Both the position numbers and the translations under genes were made by a program. Positions 22,348-33,930 of a stretch of DNA of 64,000 nucleotides are shown here, piece by piece. Where the stretch lies: the NCBI GenBank assembly GCA_028456385.1, contig JALNQF010000022.1:62001-126000 (forward strand). Direction: 5' to 3'. Position 1 is the stretch's first letter. Each line of letters begins with the position of its first letter. The notes under the pieces were generated by a model. The model searched no databases and had not been told where the DNA came from. It saw nothing but the letters and a program-made list of their open reading frames with translations. This DNA comes from Ophiosphaerella korrae. Its lineage: Eukaryota > Ascomycota > Dothideomycetes > Pleosporales > Phaeosphaeriaceae.

Positions 22348-22607
22348 GTTTGAATCGTGGGTAAGAAGGAGAATCAGGCAATAAATGCTATCGGACTTCT
22401 GGTATCACACAGTCTGTTGCACATGCCGCTCTGCCGACGTAACTCGTGCCAAGTACGCTAGCCACGGCGAGCGCCGTTTCGACGCTAGTCCTAAAGGACT
22501 CTTCGCTTAGCACACAACTCGAAATCCGCCCTCCAACATCGAAAGTTAACCGCAGGACGACACGCGAGACTCATCCACACCACCGGTCATACTAACACAT
22601 AGTCAAG

Positions 22608-23320
22608 ATGGTATGTAGCATCTCTCAATTGCAAATTTATACCGGGAGCTTGGTTGTGCAGGTGTATATCAGCACTCTTTGGAGGGGCTAGGCATTGCAC
22701 CTCACTGCAGGAGCTGCGGCCGCAAAATCCTCTGGTGCTACTTTATTCTGGGCGAACTTTGCTAACTTGATGATATAGTCTACTTCTAAAGTCGTATGTC
22801 AAACCGCGCTCGCACCATTAACCTCGTCCGATCAAATACTTACACCTGCTGTAGAAGACCGCCCAGCTGTGGAGCAAGTCCAAGGAGGACCTCGCCGGTC
22901 AGCTCTCCGATCTTAAGTCGTATGTCGCGGAAAATCACCATATGGGGAAGACTGGTATACTGACGGATTGAAGGGAGTTGATCTCGCTCAGGACCGCTAA
23001 GGTCGCTGGAGGCTCCAACACCAAGCTCACCCGCATTCACGACGTTCGCAAGGGTATCGCCAAGGTCCTCACTGTCATCAACGCCAACCAGAGGGCACAA
23101 CTTAGGCTGTTCTACAAGGGCAAGAAGTGCGCTGAGGCCGACATGTACAACTGAAGCGCAGATCCTAACATGCCACAGATACTCTCCCCTGGACCTCCGA
23201 CCCAAGCAGACCCGCGCCATTCGTCGAAGACTCACCAAGCACGAGGCTTCGCTCGTCACCGAAAAGCAGAAGAAGAAGCAGACACACTTCCCTCAGCGAA
23301 AGTACGCCGTCAAGGCATAG
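22608..23320 (+). CDS. RPL35: 60S ribosomal protein L35 (uL29)
   Basis: Five coding exons: 22608-22610 (ATG only), 22779-22793 (15 nt), 22855-22919, 22974-23126 and 23179-23320, total 125 residues. The join reads [19 protein letters not shown], matching the universally conserved eL35/uL29 N-terminus, which fixes the ATG-only exon and micro-exon. Further landmarks are [60 protein letters not shown] and the tail [10 protein letters not shown]. It sits at the polypeptide exit tunnel of the large subunit. Introns are 168, 61, 54 and 52 nt, dense compared with neighbours, as is common for ribosomal protein genes of filamentous fungi. Confidence 0.95.
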
Positions 23321-23820
23321 GCGTACTCTAGTGGAGGTGTTCTCTTTCTTCCTTTGTTTCACGAAGCATTGCATTGCCGGGGCTTTTCCAGCTAGCGACT
23401 CACCTATGTACCCTTATTCCCCGTGCCGAAGGCGAATGGAGATGGGTCGGTGAAATGGCGGGTTAGGAATAGATAGGGCGATCTTCTAACGGAAACGGGC
23501 TGGCGTCCATGTCAAGATCAATATGAATCAAAAAGTTCAGACAAGCAAATTTGGGCTCTGGAACATCCGTGAATGCCGATATTTAAGCGTGGAAGCTATG
23601 AGAACTGACCGTGATCACTACAGAAAATAAGTTCGATACTGTACGCGTCAATGGCAGGTACTGTGTATGTCACCGAGTTAATGGTATATCCTCAGTATCG
23701 GGGCTCTCCCTTAATCTCAGGCCCCTTTGATTGTGTCTTTGGACGTCGTGGCTCGTACTCAATGCGTTTTCTATGTAAATCCTGAGCCAACTAAATCGCA
23801 AAATTAATTTGACCTCCGGA
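23321..23820. other. Intergenic region between convergent genes
   Basis: 3' flanks of RPL35 and ERG8. No gene seen. Confidence 0.5.
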
Positions 23821-25574
23821 CTATGCCCGAACAGCCCACTCTTTATATAAGTCTATATCTTCAACACGAACTCCTTCCATCTCCTCTCTCACCCCAATAA
23901 CACCTACCTTTCCAATCTTCAATCCTCCCTCGGACTCCTCTGGCTTGTATGCTGCCAGAGACGCCTTGAGCAAATCAATGATCACCTCCTTGTCCTCAAC
24001 TAGCAAAACAATCGCATCATAGCCTCCAGCTCCAGGCACAAATCCACCAACAACACCCTCTAGCTTTGTGCAAAAGTCCAGGAGAGCTGTCTGTTGAGAC
24101 GGCTCGATAGGCACACCAGTCTCTGCACTCATTTTGCGAATGAGAGCCCTGTTCTCCTCGATGATTTGCTGTAGCTTTTTGTACTTGCCGTCTGCATTGC
24201 TCGAGGATGGACCGTTGGTTGCGAAGCGGGTGAGTTCCTCCGCGAGCACCTCGTTGCCACGTTGCAAGCTGCCCCATAGTGTGGCCGCCGCGTCGGGATT
24301 CTCGTCCCGCCATTTGAGTACCTGCTTCACCATGCCGGGGGTTTCGCTTCCGCAGTCCACGTCGCACATGACCAGGCGCAGGCCTTTAGGCATCTTGATG
24401 GCAGCCTTGTAGATCTCCGTGTCCCATCTAGCACCTTCGACAAGGTCTTTGAGCTGTGTTGCGAAACCGGGTGAGTCGGGCTGGGGAAGTGTGGTGAGGA
24501 TGCTGGGCGAAAAACGTTTGTAGAGGCAGGATCCGTACACAGCGGAGGCGATGTCGAAGCCTGAGCCGACCTTACCTTGGGCATATGAATGACTTGCTTG
24601 AGCGAGATTGTGCAATACTCGTAACCCTTCTTCTGTGCCTATATCCCATTTCTCTTTCGGTAGGTAGAAGCCTAGCACTGCAGCTGTGAAACTTGTTACT
24701 AATGCTGCGGAAGACCCTAGACCTGTCTTGTGTGCATCTTTGAGCTTAACATCGAAGTCGAGGAAACGACTCATTTCGTTATTGCGTGGTTTTCCGGGAT
24801 TGGAATAGTAGGCTTGATCTGCAAGTATCCGGATGGAGGACGAGGCAATGCGGTTGTTGCGGACGAGTGTCCAGATGTAGGTCAAGGCGTAAGTAAGTGC
24901 GGTCTCGATGAAAGGATTTTTGGAGGCCGAGATGGATTGCTCATGTCCGCTGTTGGGTCATATTAGATGCAAAATCGAGAGGAGATGGTTTTTCTCAAGA
25001 TGTTAGGGTTAACAACGGTGCTATACATGTGACGTAATATGAGCTGACTTGTTGAGGGGTAGTGTACGAGAGAAATGCGATATCGGGACAACAACGCGTT
25101 GAGTATAGGACAAGAAGGGGTTGTATCACAAGAGCCAATTTCTATGTGTATTTTGAGATTATTGGGTGATTGGAGGAATATTGGCGACTGGGAAGTAATT
25201 GCAAGAACCGTGGAAACACACAGTGAAGAACGAATGGACAGAGATAGAAGAATGTTGAAAATATCATCTCAAGCGGGTAAGAGATGTGAAACATTGAGTA
25301 CTTACACGCTCAATTGTGTTACCGAGATGCCAGCATCTTGTCCTTGTGAACGATAGCCATACTCCCAGATTGCGCCTTTGAACTGTGGACTAGTGACAAC
25401 AATCTCGCTGATAGAGACACCAGCTCTCGTATGAATAGGCTCAACTACAGTATGAATCCTTGCATCTAAGCCGAACACGAGTCCCGTATAGGCTCGGTCG
25501 AGAACTAGATAGCCGCCAGCAACGAGTACCTTGGCTGGACACGACACACAGGTCGGCTTTAGCGGCTGCTCCAT
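23821..25574 (-). CDS. ERG8: Phosphomevalonate kinase
   Basis: Two exons, 25574-25306 and 24949-23821, give 465 residues. A GHMP kinase: N-terminal CPAKVLVAGGYLVLDRAYTG, the ATP-binding loop KTGLGSSAALVTSF (GLGSSAA about 167-173), and the C-terminal motif FVPGAGGYDAIVLL (about 393-406). Further support is SPQFKGAIWEYGYRSQGQ and SKNPFIETALTYALTYIW. It converts 5-phosphomevalonate to 5-diphosphomevalonate in the mevalonate pathway that feeds ergosterol and prenyl groups. The donor GTAAGT after codon 89 plus two bases and the acceptor CAACAG at 24950 join in frame. The 356-nt intron is several times longer than typical in this window. The frame is open upstream of the chosen Met, but conservation begins there. 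Confidence 0.92.
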
Positions 25575-26802
25575 GAGACAAACGTACTGTTGGCAGTTGG
25601 GTGGTAGCGAGATTGGCCGTGAGCAAGTTTGTAAGGAATGTAAGGATGTCGAGTCGGGGAAGGAACGGAACAATAGAGAGTTCTGACGATGGTTGTAGCC
25701 GACGATCTGTGCGAGTTCACAGCAGAAAAGTTTCTCGCGAGAGGGCAAGGTCAGGCAGGAGCGGCGCAGGCAGCTACAAGCACCAAATAATGCAGATGGC
25801 AATAGTTTCCTTCTGGGTAACACCTTTGATGAAGCCTTTTCTATCAATACCTACAATGCTACACTTGTCGGCCCCGGAAAGGAATGCTGGTGCCTCCCGT
25901 CACGTGGATGCGCGACTCGATCTATGGGTCAAGAGCTTTGGGCCCTATGAAGTTACTGCACCGTTGCGCAACCACACAGTCCCAGTCTGCTTGAGAAATT
26001 TCCCATCAGGTGCCAGTCCATGCCGCTTCAGTGCAAGTCCGATCCGGGGTGCGACCGTCTTTTTGTCGTTGGCCCGATTGACTCATCGAGAGTATCGAGG
26101 CATTTCGTCGTGACCCCTGCAAGCTCGGCGATGACAATCTCTCCGGTACCGACTTTGCCATGACCGCGCGCTCTCCCATTCGTGCGGAGGGATACATGTG
26201 CTCCCCGGGAGGACACGTTTAGGGGATCTTTGGCGAGCTGAGCCACAGACCTCAAGGTCAGCACCCGACAATTTTTCGCATCCGAGATTCCGTAGAAATA
26301 TTAGCGTCGAACAAGTCCAACTGTCATGACGACGACGAGCTCGAAGCTTCCTTTTGACATCCACTAACCTCTCGCCTTCGAGGCCAGTTCCATACCTTCA
26401 TCTTCAGCGTGCCTTTTCTTCTCTCTGTTGCGTCTGTACTTTGGTTGGATTTACAGCATAGGCATCACCCTTCGTCTATCCTCGAACCTCGCCGCCCCCC
26501 CCCACAAGCGCGTTCATTTTGACGGTCATCGTCAAATGAACCTGCAGTACCGCCTCGCCTTGAGAATACCCGTACGTACTTTTTGCATGTCATTCATCAA
26601 CCGTGTTGCGCTTCATTGCACCCGCGAGTCATATTGCTGCTGCCTGTCTGCCGGGATCCGCCCGGAAATTGCAGTCCTTAGCAAGCCATGACATACTGTC
26701 GCGTCTTCATCCTAACCATCATCGAGCGCGCATATAGAACGACTTAATGCTGACTTGCTCCAGTCTCACCTTTCCTTTCTGAAGGGTTTCTCAGTTTCCT
26801 AA
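25575..26802. other. Intergenic region, divergent ERG8 / PPR gene
   Basis: About 1.2 kb without a supported gene. It includes a short run of nine C near 26496. It holds both promoters and probably a transcribed leader for the PPR gene. Confidence 0.5.
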
Positions 26803-29800
26803 ATGGTGTTCAAGAGCTTCCATCTCGCGCGCCAGAGTCTTGCCAAAGGCTTTACTCACGGTTACGCTCAAAGCTTTGTTGCTGGTGTCCAAACAACCAA
26901 TCCGCTCGCCTCCCTCCAACATGACAGGTATCGCAAGGGCCTGAAGAACCAACATGTGTTCTCCTCAACTTCCACAACTGCGGCAGTCAAGGCCCTCAAC
27001 GCAAGCGCACAAGACCAAACAGACGCGGGCCTAGCTGCATATTACACAGCGTGGCAAAAACATCAAAGGAGCGAAGACAAAGACTGGTCACAATTCCAAT
27101 TCCGTAAGCTTATCGAATGGGATCCCAAGAGCTCGCAAAAGGTCGCATCAGAGGCAAAGGAGAGCAGTGTCGCTATCGAGGATGTAGCAGATCCTTTGCC
27201 GTCGCGTGTGGTTGTGAATCGCGCGTACAGCACGAGTCAGGTTGACGACTTCAAAAAGGCGATCGGCGATGAAGAGTCAGAAAAGATTGCGCTTGCGCGG
27301 GTAGATGAGGCAATAGTGCAAGAGGTGGCAAAGATCAAGGGCGACAACGAAGTTGTGGGCTTGGCTGAGGAAGAGCAGAGCACGATCGAAGAGACTCGAT
27401 CAGAGTCACCTGCTACCGTTGCGGATACTTTGGTGAACTCGACTACGTTGAGCCGCACGGATTCCCCAATCGCCGTTAGCCCTATCGAAGTGCGTGAGGT
27501 CCTTGACGAGTACACAGCGGAACTCGAGAGGCTTGCTGAGAATTGCAAGTATGCTGAAGTTCCAGCTGTCTTCGAGGCGATGCTCCATTCCGGAGTGAAG
27601 CCATCAGTCGCTGCCTACAACATCCTACTATCCGCTGCTATTCATATCCCACAGGCCAAGCACCAGGTCGTTCCAAAGGCACTGGATGTGTATTCTGACA
27701 TGCTCCGCCGACGCGTCGTTCCCGACACTGCAACATATACAGCTCTGGTTGAACTTCTTTCAGTGCGATCACTGGAAGTGGTTTCATTGAAGCAGAGCTT
27801 CGAGGAGAAGCGCTTGCGATATGGCGGAATGGAGGAGGAGGGACGGTTTATGCTCCAGTCTAATGAGACTGACTACGCAATCCTTGCCGAAGATGGGTCG
27901 CTTTCAGTTGCTGTCAGACTTTTTGATGCTGCAGTTCACGTGGAGTCAGGACGTACCTTCTCTGAAAAGACCTATCGTCTTCTAGTCACAGCCTGCGCTG
28001 AAGGCGAGCGTGTAGAAGACATGGTACGTATTTACTCGCATATGGAATCGCGAAGGGTAACACCTGCCGCGGACATGTTTGTGCCTATGATCCATGCATT
28101 CGGGAAGTCTGGTGACTTGAGGAGTGCAGTAGAGTGCTACGATGAGTACAAAGCACTAGCAGTATCCAACGACAATGGCCAGATCCAACTTACTAGGAAA
28201 GACAACGACGTATACGCCGCTCTCGTTAAAGCGTACACGATCTGCAACCGCACCGAAGGAGGCCAAAAGTTTCTTTCTAAGATCGAAACCGCGCTTGCAA
28301 CGCCACAAGATCTTACCTCCCTTCGAGATATTGTTGGATTGAAGGCCCTCCTGCCTGAATGGTTGAAGAATGGTTCCTTTCAGGAGGCTCTCGTACATGC
28401 TACGGAATACCTCAGCCCGCAAGCACGCCACATCGCCCTGGCTGCTATCTGCATCAAGGCTGCTGACCGCGACGCCATCAAAGTTGCTACCGAGGCATTT
28501 GAGGATCTCCCCGCAGATAGTGACTTGTCCCGACCAGCAATGGCCATGGGAGCTATGCACATTCGTAATGGAAACATCGAAGCTGCCGAGGTCTTCTGGA
28601 GGATGTTAGAGCTCTCGCCCACCAAGCCAGAGTTTATTGAGCCGACTGCTATGCATAGCATTGCGCTCATTGGTAGTGGTCACGCTGAACGCGGGCTACG
28701 TCAAAGTCGTCAGATGTTCGCACGCATCCGCGACTCGCAATCAACTGTCAACCAAAACAAGATGGCAATCGTCGAACAGATTGACGAGGCTATTGAGGTT
28801 ATGGGTCATTTCATGATGAAGCGTGGCATATTCCTTCCGCCGCGGGCTAGCATGGAGCTGATGTGGACGATGATAGAAAACGGTGGCCTAGTCACCCCAG
28901 TTGCTCACCACCTACTCACTGGTATGGGACCTGAGGCCATTGCTCAACTAAGCTTCGAAGATATTACACTCCTGATGCAAGTCCAATCTGGGATCATTCT
29001 CCAGGGAGCGGAAATCGATGCTGCCCACGCTACTCGTTTTGCCCATCTGCTTGAAATCATCACCGCGACTGGTACGCCTGTCAACAAGTCCACATCTGGT
29101 TTGGTCGAGAAAGTTCTTGCTAAACTCGACCGCGGAGATCTCCAACATCGATGGTACAGTTACAAGCACCCCGCGCCCGAGCCCATGTATTCCCCAGCGT
29201 CGTTCACCAACTACCCAGCACAAGGACCTGTAACGCCTATGGCCCCTACTTTCGAAGACCAGTATGATCCTTATGCCGCTTCGACCGATAATAAAGGTTC
29301 TGTTGTCATCACTGAGCTTTTGGAGAAGACTCATGGACGATCTGCATCTCATCTCAATGAAGCCTTGATGAAGTTCAAGAACATGCGTCGAGCCGGCCGA
29401 CATCCACGATTCTTCACATATGCTAAGCTCATCACGGCTGCTGCTAAAGAAGACCGCTTAAACCTAGCCCATGATATTCTGAACCTTGCCAAACAGGACG
29501 TGCCGCTTCTGCCTCAGTATCGCATCGTAAGGTACGGCTGGGTTACCATCCTGGACGCCATGGTCGCCGCCTCCCTTACCTGTGGCCAGCGTGATCTCGC
29601 TGCTCGTTACCACCAGGATTTGCTCGAGATGGGTGCCGCTCCTACTGCTAACACTTTTGGTCTATACATTACCACACTGAAGGAGTCAACAAAAACGTTC
29701 GACGAAGCCACCGAGGCCGTCAAGATCTTCCTCCGGGCGAAAGCTGAGGGTGTTGAACCATCGTCCTTCCTCTACAATGCTTTGATCGGCAAGCTAGGCA

Positions 29801-30681
29801 AGGCGCGTCGCATTGATGATTGCCTCTTCTACTTCTCGGAGATGCGCAACCTCGGAATTCGCCCTACTTCTGTCACCTACGGCACCATTGTCAACGCACT
29901 GTGCCGTGTCAGCGACGAAAAGTTTGCTGAAGAACTCTTCGAAGAAATGGAGGGTATGCCTAATTATAAGCCACGTCCAGCGCCTTACCACAGCATGATG
30001 CAGTTCTTCCTCACTACCAAGCGCGACCGCAACAAGGTTCTTGCCTACTACGAGCGCATGCGTGCGAAACGTATTGAACCCACCACGCATACCTACAAGC
30101 TTCTCATCGACACCCATGCCACGCTTGAGCCAGTCAATATGTCGGCTGCGGAAGAGGTACTTGAGCAGGTTCGCAGTGCTGGTGCTGTCCCGGAAGCTGT
30201 CCACTACTCATCCTTGATTCACGCAAAGGGCTGTGTTCTTCATGACATGGCAGGCGCTCGTCGTCTCTTTGATTCTGTTCTTGCCGATGTCCGCATTCGC
30301 CCCCAAGCGTGCCTCTACCAGGCACTTTTCGAGGCAATGGTTGCCAACCACCAGATCGCAGACACGGAAGCTGTTCTTCAAGACATGCGTGCCCGCCGCG
30401 TTGAGATGACCCCTTACATTGCCAACTCGCTCATCCACGGCTGGGCTCTCGTGCATGATATCGAGAAGGCGAAAGCCATGTACGATTCGGTACCTGAGAG
30501 CAAACGAGAACCTAGCACATATGAGGCGATGACGCGCGCTTACATGGCCGTCGAGGACCGCGCTGCTGCTATGGCCATTGTCAATGAAGGCCTTTCGCGT
30601 GGCTACCCTGCTGCTGTCGCTGGCAAGATCCTTGAACTTGTCGGGGGCGGGCGCGCACATGGTCATGAAGTCACTGCCTAA
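26803..30681 (+). CDS. Large pentatricopeptide repeat (PPR) protein, probably mitochondrial
   Basis: An uninterrupted frame of 1292 residues. The N-terminus (MVFKSFHLARQSLAKGFTHG) is basic and Ser-rich, like a mitochondrial presequence. PPR units are visible from about residue 250 (VPAVFEAMLHSGVKPSVAAYNILLSAA) and densest from about 950 to 1260: VEPSSFLYNALIGKLGK, IRPTSVTYGTIVNALCR, YERMRAKRIEPTTHTYKLLI, GAVPEAVHYSSLIHAKG, RRVEMTPYIANSLIHGW. PPR proteins bind organellar RNA through stacked 35-residue helical hairpins and control its processing, stability or translation. The RNA target is unknown. A 200-residue, mainly helical, non-repetitive section lies between the N-terminal and C-terminal arrays. 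Intronless at this size is unusual here but the frame is clean. Confidence 0.92.
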   Translation: MVFKSFHLARQSLAKGFTHGYAQSFVAGVQTTNPLASLQHDRYRKGLKNQHVFSSTSTTAAVKALNASAQDQTDAGLAAYYTAWQKHQRSEDKDWSQFQFRKLIEWDPKSSQKVASEAKESSVAIEDVADPLPSRVVVNRAYSTSQVDDFKKAIGDEESEKIALARVDEAIVQEVAKIKGDNEVVGLAEEEQSTIEETRSESPATVADTLVNSTTLSRTDSPIAVSPIEVREVLDEYTAELERLAENCKYAEVPAVFEAMLHSGVKPSVAAYNILLSAAIHIPQAKHQVVPKALDVYSDMLRRRVVPDTATYTALVELLSVRSLEVVSLKQSFEEKRLRYGGMEEEGRFMLQSNETDYAILAEDGSLSVAVRLFDAAVHVESGRTFSEKTYRLLVTACAEGERVEDMVRIYSHMESRRVTPAADMFVPMIHAFGKSGDLRSAVECYDEYKALAVSNDNGQIQLTRKDNDVYAALVKAYTICNRTEGGQKFLSKIETALATPQDLTSLRDIVGLKALLPEWLKNGSFQEALVHATEYLSPQARHIALAAICIKAADRDAIKVATEAFEDLPADSDLSRPAMAMGAMHIRNGNIEAAEVFWRMLELSPTKPEFIEPTAMHSIALIGSGHAERGLRQSRQMFARIRDSQSTVNQNKMAIVEQIDEAIEVMGHFMMKRGIFLPPRASMELMWTMIENGGLVTPVAHHLLTGMGPEAIAQLSFEDITLLMQVQSGIILQGAEIDAAHATRFAHLLEIITATGTPVNKSTSGLVEKVLAKLDRGDLQHRWYSYKHPAPEPMYSPASFTNYPAQGPVTPMAPTFEDQYDPYAASTDNKGSVVITELLEKTHGRSASHLNEALMKFKNMRRAGRHPRFFTYAKLITAAAKEDRLNLAHDILNLAKQDVPLLPQYRIVRYGWVTILDAMVAASLTCGQRDLAARYHQDLLEMGAAPTANTFGLYITTLKESTKTFDEATEAVKIFLRAKAEGVEPSSFLYNALIGKLGKARRIDDCLFYFSEMRNLGIRPTSVTYGTIVNALCRVSDEKFAEELFEEMEGMPNYKPRPAPYHSMMQFFLTTKRDRNKVLAYYERMRAKRIEPTTHTYKLLIDTHATLEPVNMSAAEEVLEQVRSAGAVPEAVHYSSLIHAKGCVLHDMAGARRLFDSVLADVRIRPQACLYQALFEAMVANHQIADTEAVLQDMRARRVEMTPYIANSLIHGWALVHDIEKAKAMYDSVPESKREPSTYEAMTRAYMAVEDRAAAMAIVNEGLSRGYPAAVAGKILELVGGGRAHGHEVTA

Positions 30682-32632
30682 ATGTTCAACATCACACTTT
30701 CCTTCTCTATCTCCTTTCTCTGGGAGGCTTAAACCATATACCGTTTACTTTGTTTTTCATTCATAGGACGGTCGAACCAAAAGAACCATTAAATGCCCCT
30801 GCACGTCTCGGAATCTGTTTCCGAAAGCGCAGCTGGGCTTTTCACATCTGCTTTGCTTGTCGCTTCAAAGCGACGGCGTTTATATCTAGGTTAATTGTTT
30901 TGCATGCAAGAATACGTGAACAGCGAGGGCAGTTGGCGCATATAATGATCGGATTGGGCCCTTCGAGTTAGGACAAGGTTTAGCGTGGTGTTTCCTGTGG
31001 CATTTCTTGCGCGGTCTCGTTTTGGTTGACTGTGCAATATACCCTGGATATACCATCTCCCCTCTAGACAGTCGATTGGACAGTGGCGCATCTGCCTAGC
31101 ATAGCATTGGTGTTACGGAAAGGACATTAGCTGTGCAATGAAAATCATAATAACATCAAACATTTTTGCGTCTAGAGACATCTACCGTGATTGATCTAAC
31201 TTTGAGCTTCGAGCTTCGCCGTACACTTGTATGAGTGTGGGGATACCTATTGGGCACCGATTGTGTTTTGTTGCACTGTTGGTGTGGGTGTCAAATTTTG
31301 TAGCTTGGTGATCGACGTAGACGGGGCCAAAAATAGCCAGGACCTGGTGAGGAGGATTTGGCGAGCGCCGCAAGAGTTGACCACATACTGTCATCGCAAC
31401 TACTCACAACACCACGTCTATGGATGGCCAATCTCGTTTCTGCTACACATCGGTACTTCACAAAGCACATATAAGCCGCTAAAATCAACCACGCCGCTGA
31501 GCCACCGAAGGATTGCCACGTCGCACACCTCTTGGTGCGTTATAGGAGGAGCACGGCGGCTGCAGCCTGAACTCCCCGTACTCATTCGTAACATGACTCT
31601 TGCATCGTATGTAAAACTTGATCTAGATCACACAAACGGCGTTGTCTATAGTGAGAGTGCTCGCCATCTAAACCTTCTTGGGACTGACTCACACAATCCA
31701 AGTCTGTGAAGCGCACAGCCTCCCCACATCGAATCACGTCAACTCCAAGCCCACACATGTCATCTCACTTAGCGCAGGTGGCTGTGCTTGCCTAAATCCT
31801 CAAACTTAGATCTTGGGATTCTTCGGCTCAACTCCGCGTCCTTTGAGAATTCCTCCGCGCTACTGCACTTGGTTGATGCATTGGCGGCAAACATGGCCTA
31901 ACAAATAGGGGAGGTGTTGGCGAGAAAAGACCAAATCTATACAATCTCGTTTCACGAGCTGAACGCACAACTTCAGCTGCGCAAATTGCGAGAGCCAAAA
32001 CTCATGGCCGTGGCCCGCACGCGCAGAAGCAACACGATATTACTGGTCTGGCGTTAACCAAGGCTGTATACAGTAGTGACACGCATGTTATACGTCTTTC
32101 TGGACCAAAGATCTGTGCCACAGCCCCTCGCATGCAGTGCCTACTAGTTCTTTCTATACAGCGGCTCTTCACAACATGTCTCATCTTCGATTCGTCCGTG
32201 CATTCAAAGCATACAGCAGGGGCCAATTTGGCGTTCCATTGAACCCATTTCCTTCCCCCCAACGGGAAGACAACTCAGCCTCGAAAGAGCAACTGGGAAG
32301 AGTAAGGCTTGGATGTCTGTTACTAAATTCGAATCCAACCAGGGTGTCAATCAAGTCTACCTGTCTCTGACTTCATTATACGAAAAACTATATCTTCTGT
32401 TCAGTCTAGGCGTCAGTGTCTTGGTTTGAAAGTCCGTACCAGCTTGACAGCAGCCCGATACTCCCAATGAAAGACCTGTTTCAGCTTCGCATGGTGTAGT
32501 TACCTCTTTCGTCTTCTTCTGCAAGCCCCCTTCAGCCTACCATCCAGTTGGGCCTTAAGTACTGTCACGGCCTGGGCTCATAGTCTTAAGACCACCGCTT
32601 GTCACGCCTTCTCTGCGCCAACTACTACAGCT
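30682..32632. other. Intergenic region, about 1.9 kb
   Basis: Only short or implausible frames; the longest (31227-31709, + strand, 160 codons) shows no family features. No repeat or transposon remnant identified by eye. Confidence 0.45.
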
Positions 32633-33304
32633 ATGGTTCCTACGCCGACTGAGGATATTAACCCTCTCACGCCTGGCAACACACCTACAGCAAAGCCAGA
32701 CGTATCATACTGGACAAAATCAAACATCGCCGTTACCGCTGCCTTCGCATCGCTCGCACTCATAATAGTCACTCTCTTACTAGTCTTCTACCTCCGACGT
32801 CAATTCGAAAAAAAGAAAAAAAGAGAACACCATAAGTCAACCACTGTCGGTCTTCTCGAAAACGAAGACAAAACCAGCATGTTCAGTCGCGACCGCCACA
32901 GCAGCGTAACACTCTACGTCGACTCAGAAGCAGACATCCAAAGCAAACAAACCAGCCAAGAAAGCTTTTCCCTCCTCCCCCTCCAAATCACACCCGTCGA
33001 GCAAATCCACAACCTGCGCAACCCCACCCGAAGCAACGGAAGCGGTGTTAGCGCAATAAGCAGACCAGGCAATACTGCTAGCAACGGAAATGACATCAGC
33101 GCCATCAATCGACTGAGCAGCCACTCAACAAGCAACGTGATGCTGAGCCCAATTTCGCCCAGCGAGGAAGGCGACCTGAGCATACGATCATCCGGCCAAC
33201 CACGCGGCGTGAGCTCCACAAGCACAAGAGCACGATACTACGAAAGTATGCCCACAAACGTCGACGTACCGCCCGTCTCGCGAATTTTACATACCTCGGA
33301 GTAG
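32633..33304 (+). CDS. Small single-pass membrane protein, uncharacterised
   Basis: A 223-codon frame. A short Pro/Thr-rich N-terminus (residues 1-30) precedes one strongly hydrophobic helix at about 32-53, immediately followed by a Lys/Arg cluster (RRQFEKKKKREHHK), a strong positive-inside stop-transfer signal, so the N-terminus is predicted outside or lumenal. The remaining 165 residues are Ser/Asn/Thr-rich and probably disordered cytosolic tail with many possible phosphosites. There is no signal peptide. The layout resembles small fungal plasma-membrane or cell-wall sensor-like proteins, but no family is recognised and the ectodomain is too short for a WSC-type sensor. Confidence 0.65.
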   Translation: MVPTPTEDINPLTPGNTPTAKPDVSYWTKSNIAVTAAFASLALIIVTLLLVFYLRRQFEKKKKREHHKSTTVGLLENEDKTSMFSRDRHSSVTLYVDSEADIQSKQTSQESFSLLPLQITPVEQIHNLRNPTRSNGSGVSAISRPGNTASNGNDISAINRLSSHSTSNVMLSPISPSEEGDLSIRSSGQPRGVSSTSTRARYYESMPTNVDVPPVSRILHTSE

Positions 33305-33930
33305 GATACCGCTGTACTATACCATACCATATCATACCATCTCGCCCGCGTTGCAATACCACCGTGTCGATAGTACCTCACCATCTCCACCCCTACCTTT
33401 CTGCACTTACCAAATACCCATTTGCATCTCCTGCGTCCATGCAGTCGAGTCCTCCTCTACAAATATTATCAATGCAGATTTTCCTTCTCCTTGACCGGTT
33501 TTATTTGCACGTGTAAACGCCCATGTCGCTGACCAGATCTACTTGCGCATGGGGCCATGGCTGCGCCTCTATACTGTGATATATGCATACGCCCGAGACA
33601 TTTTTTCGCACGAATAGTGGCGCACTCGAGGGAAGTTCGGCGCGGCTTAGTAGGTTGAGTGGTGTGAGTTGTGAGGGGTGGTGGCTGGGGAGTTTGGCAT
33701 TACGGCGTTGAATTTGTTCCGGGCTTATGCGGAGGACGCGGGCGTTGTTTTAGTCTGGGTAGGTGGGTGTAAGCATTTCGCATTTCTTTGTGGGGGCTAT
33801 GATTAGCAAGCAGTGCTCGTACAGGTTTCCGATGATTATATTGATGTATACTAGTCTTCTTACTGAGTACCCGGAATGGGTAGACAAAAGTTTCCGACTA
33901 TATTCTCTGGATCTTCTCATCGAATTGAGG
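33305..33930. other. Intergenic region
   Basis: 3' flanks of the small membrane protein gene and of the HET pseudogene. Nothing recognised. Confidence 0.5.

Noticed and set aside
25575..25847. Extension of phosphomevalonate kinase upstream of Met 25574
   Set aside because: The frame is open, but the sequence has no kinase similarity and the family N-terminus begins just after the chosen Met.
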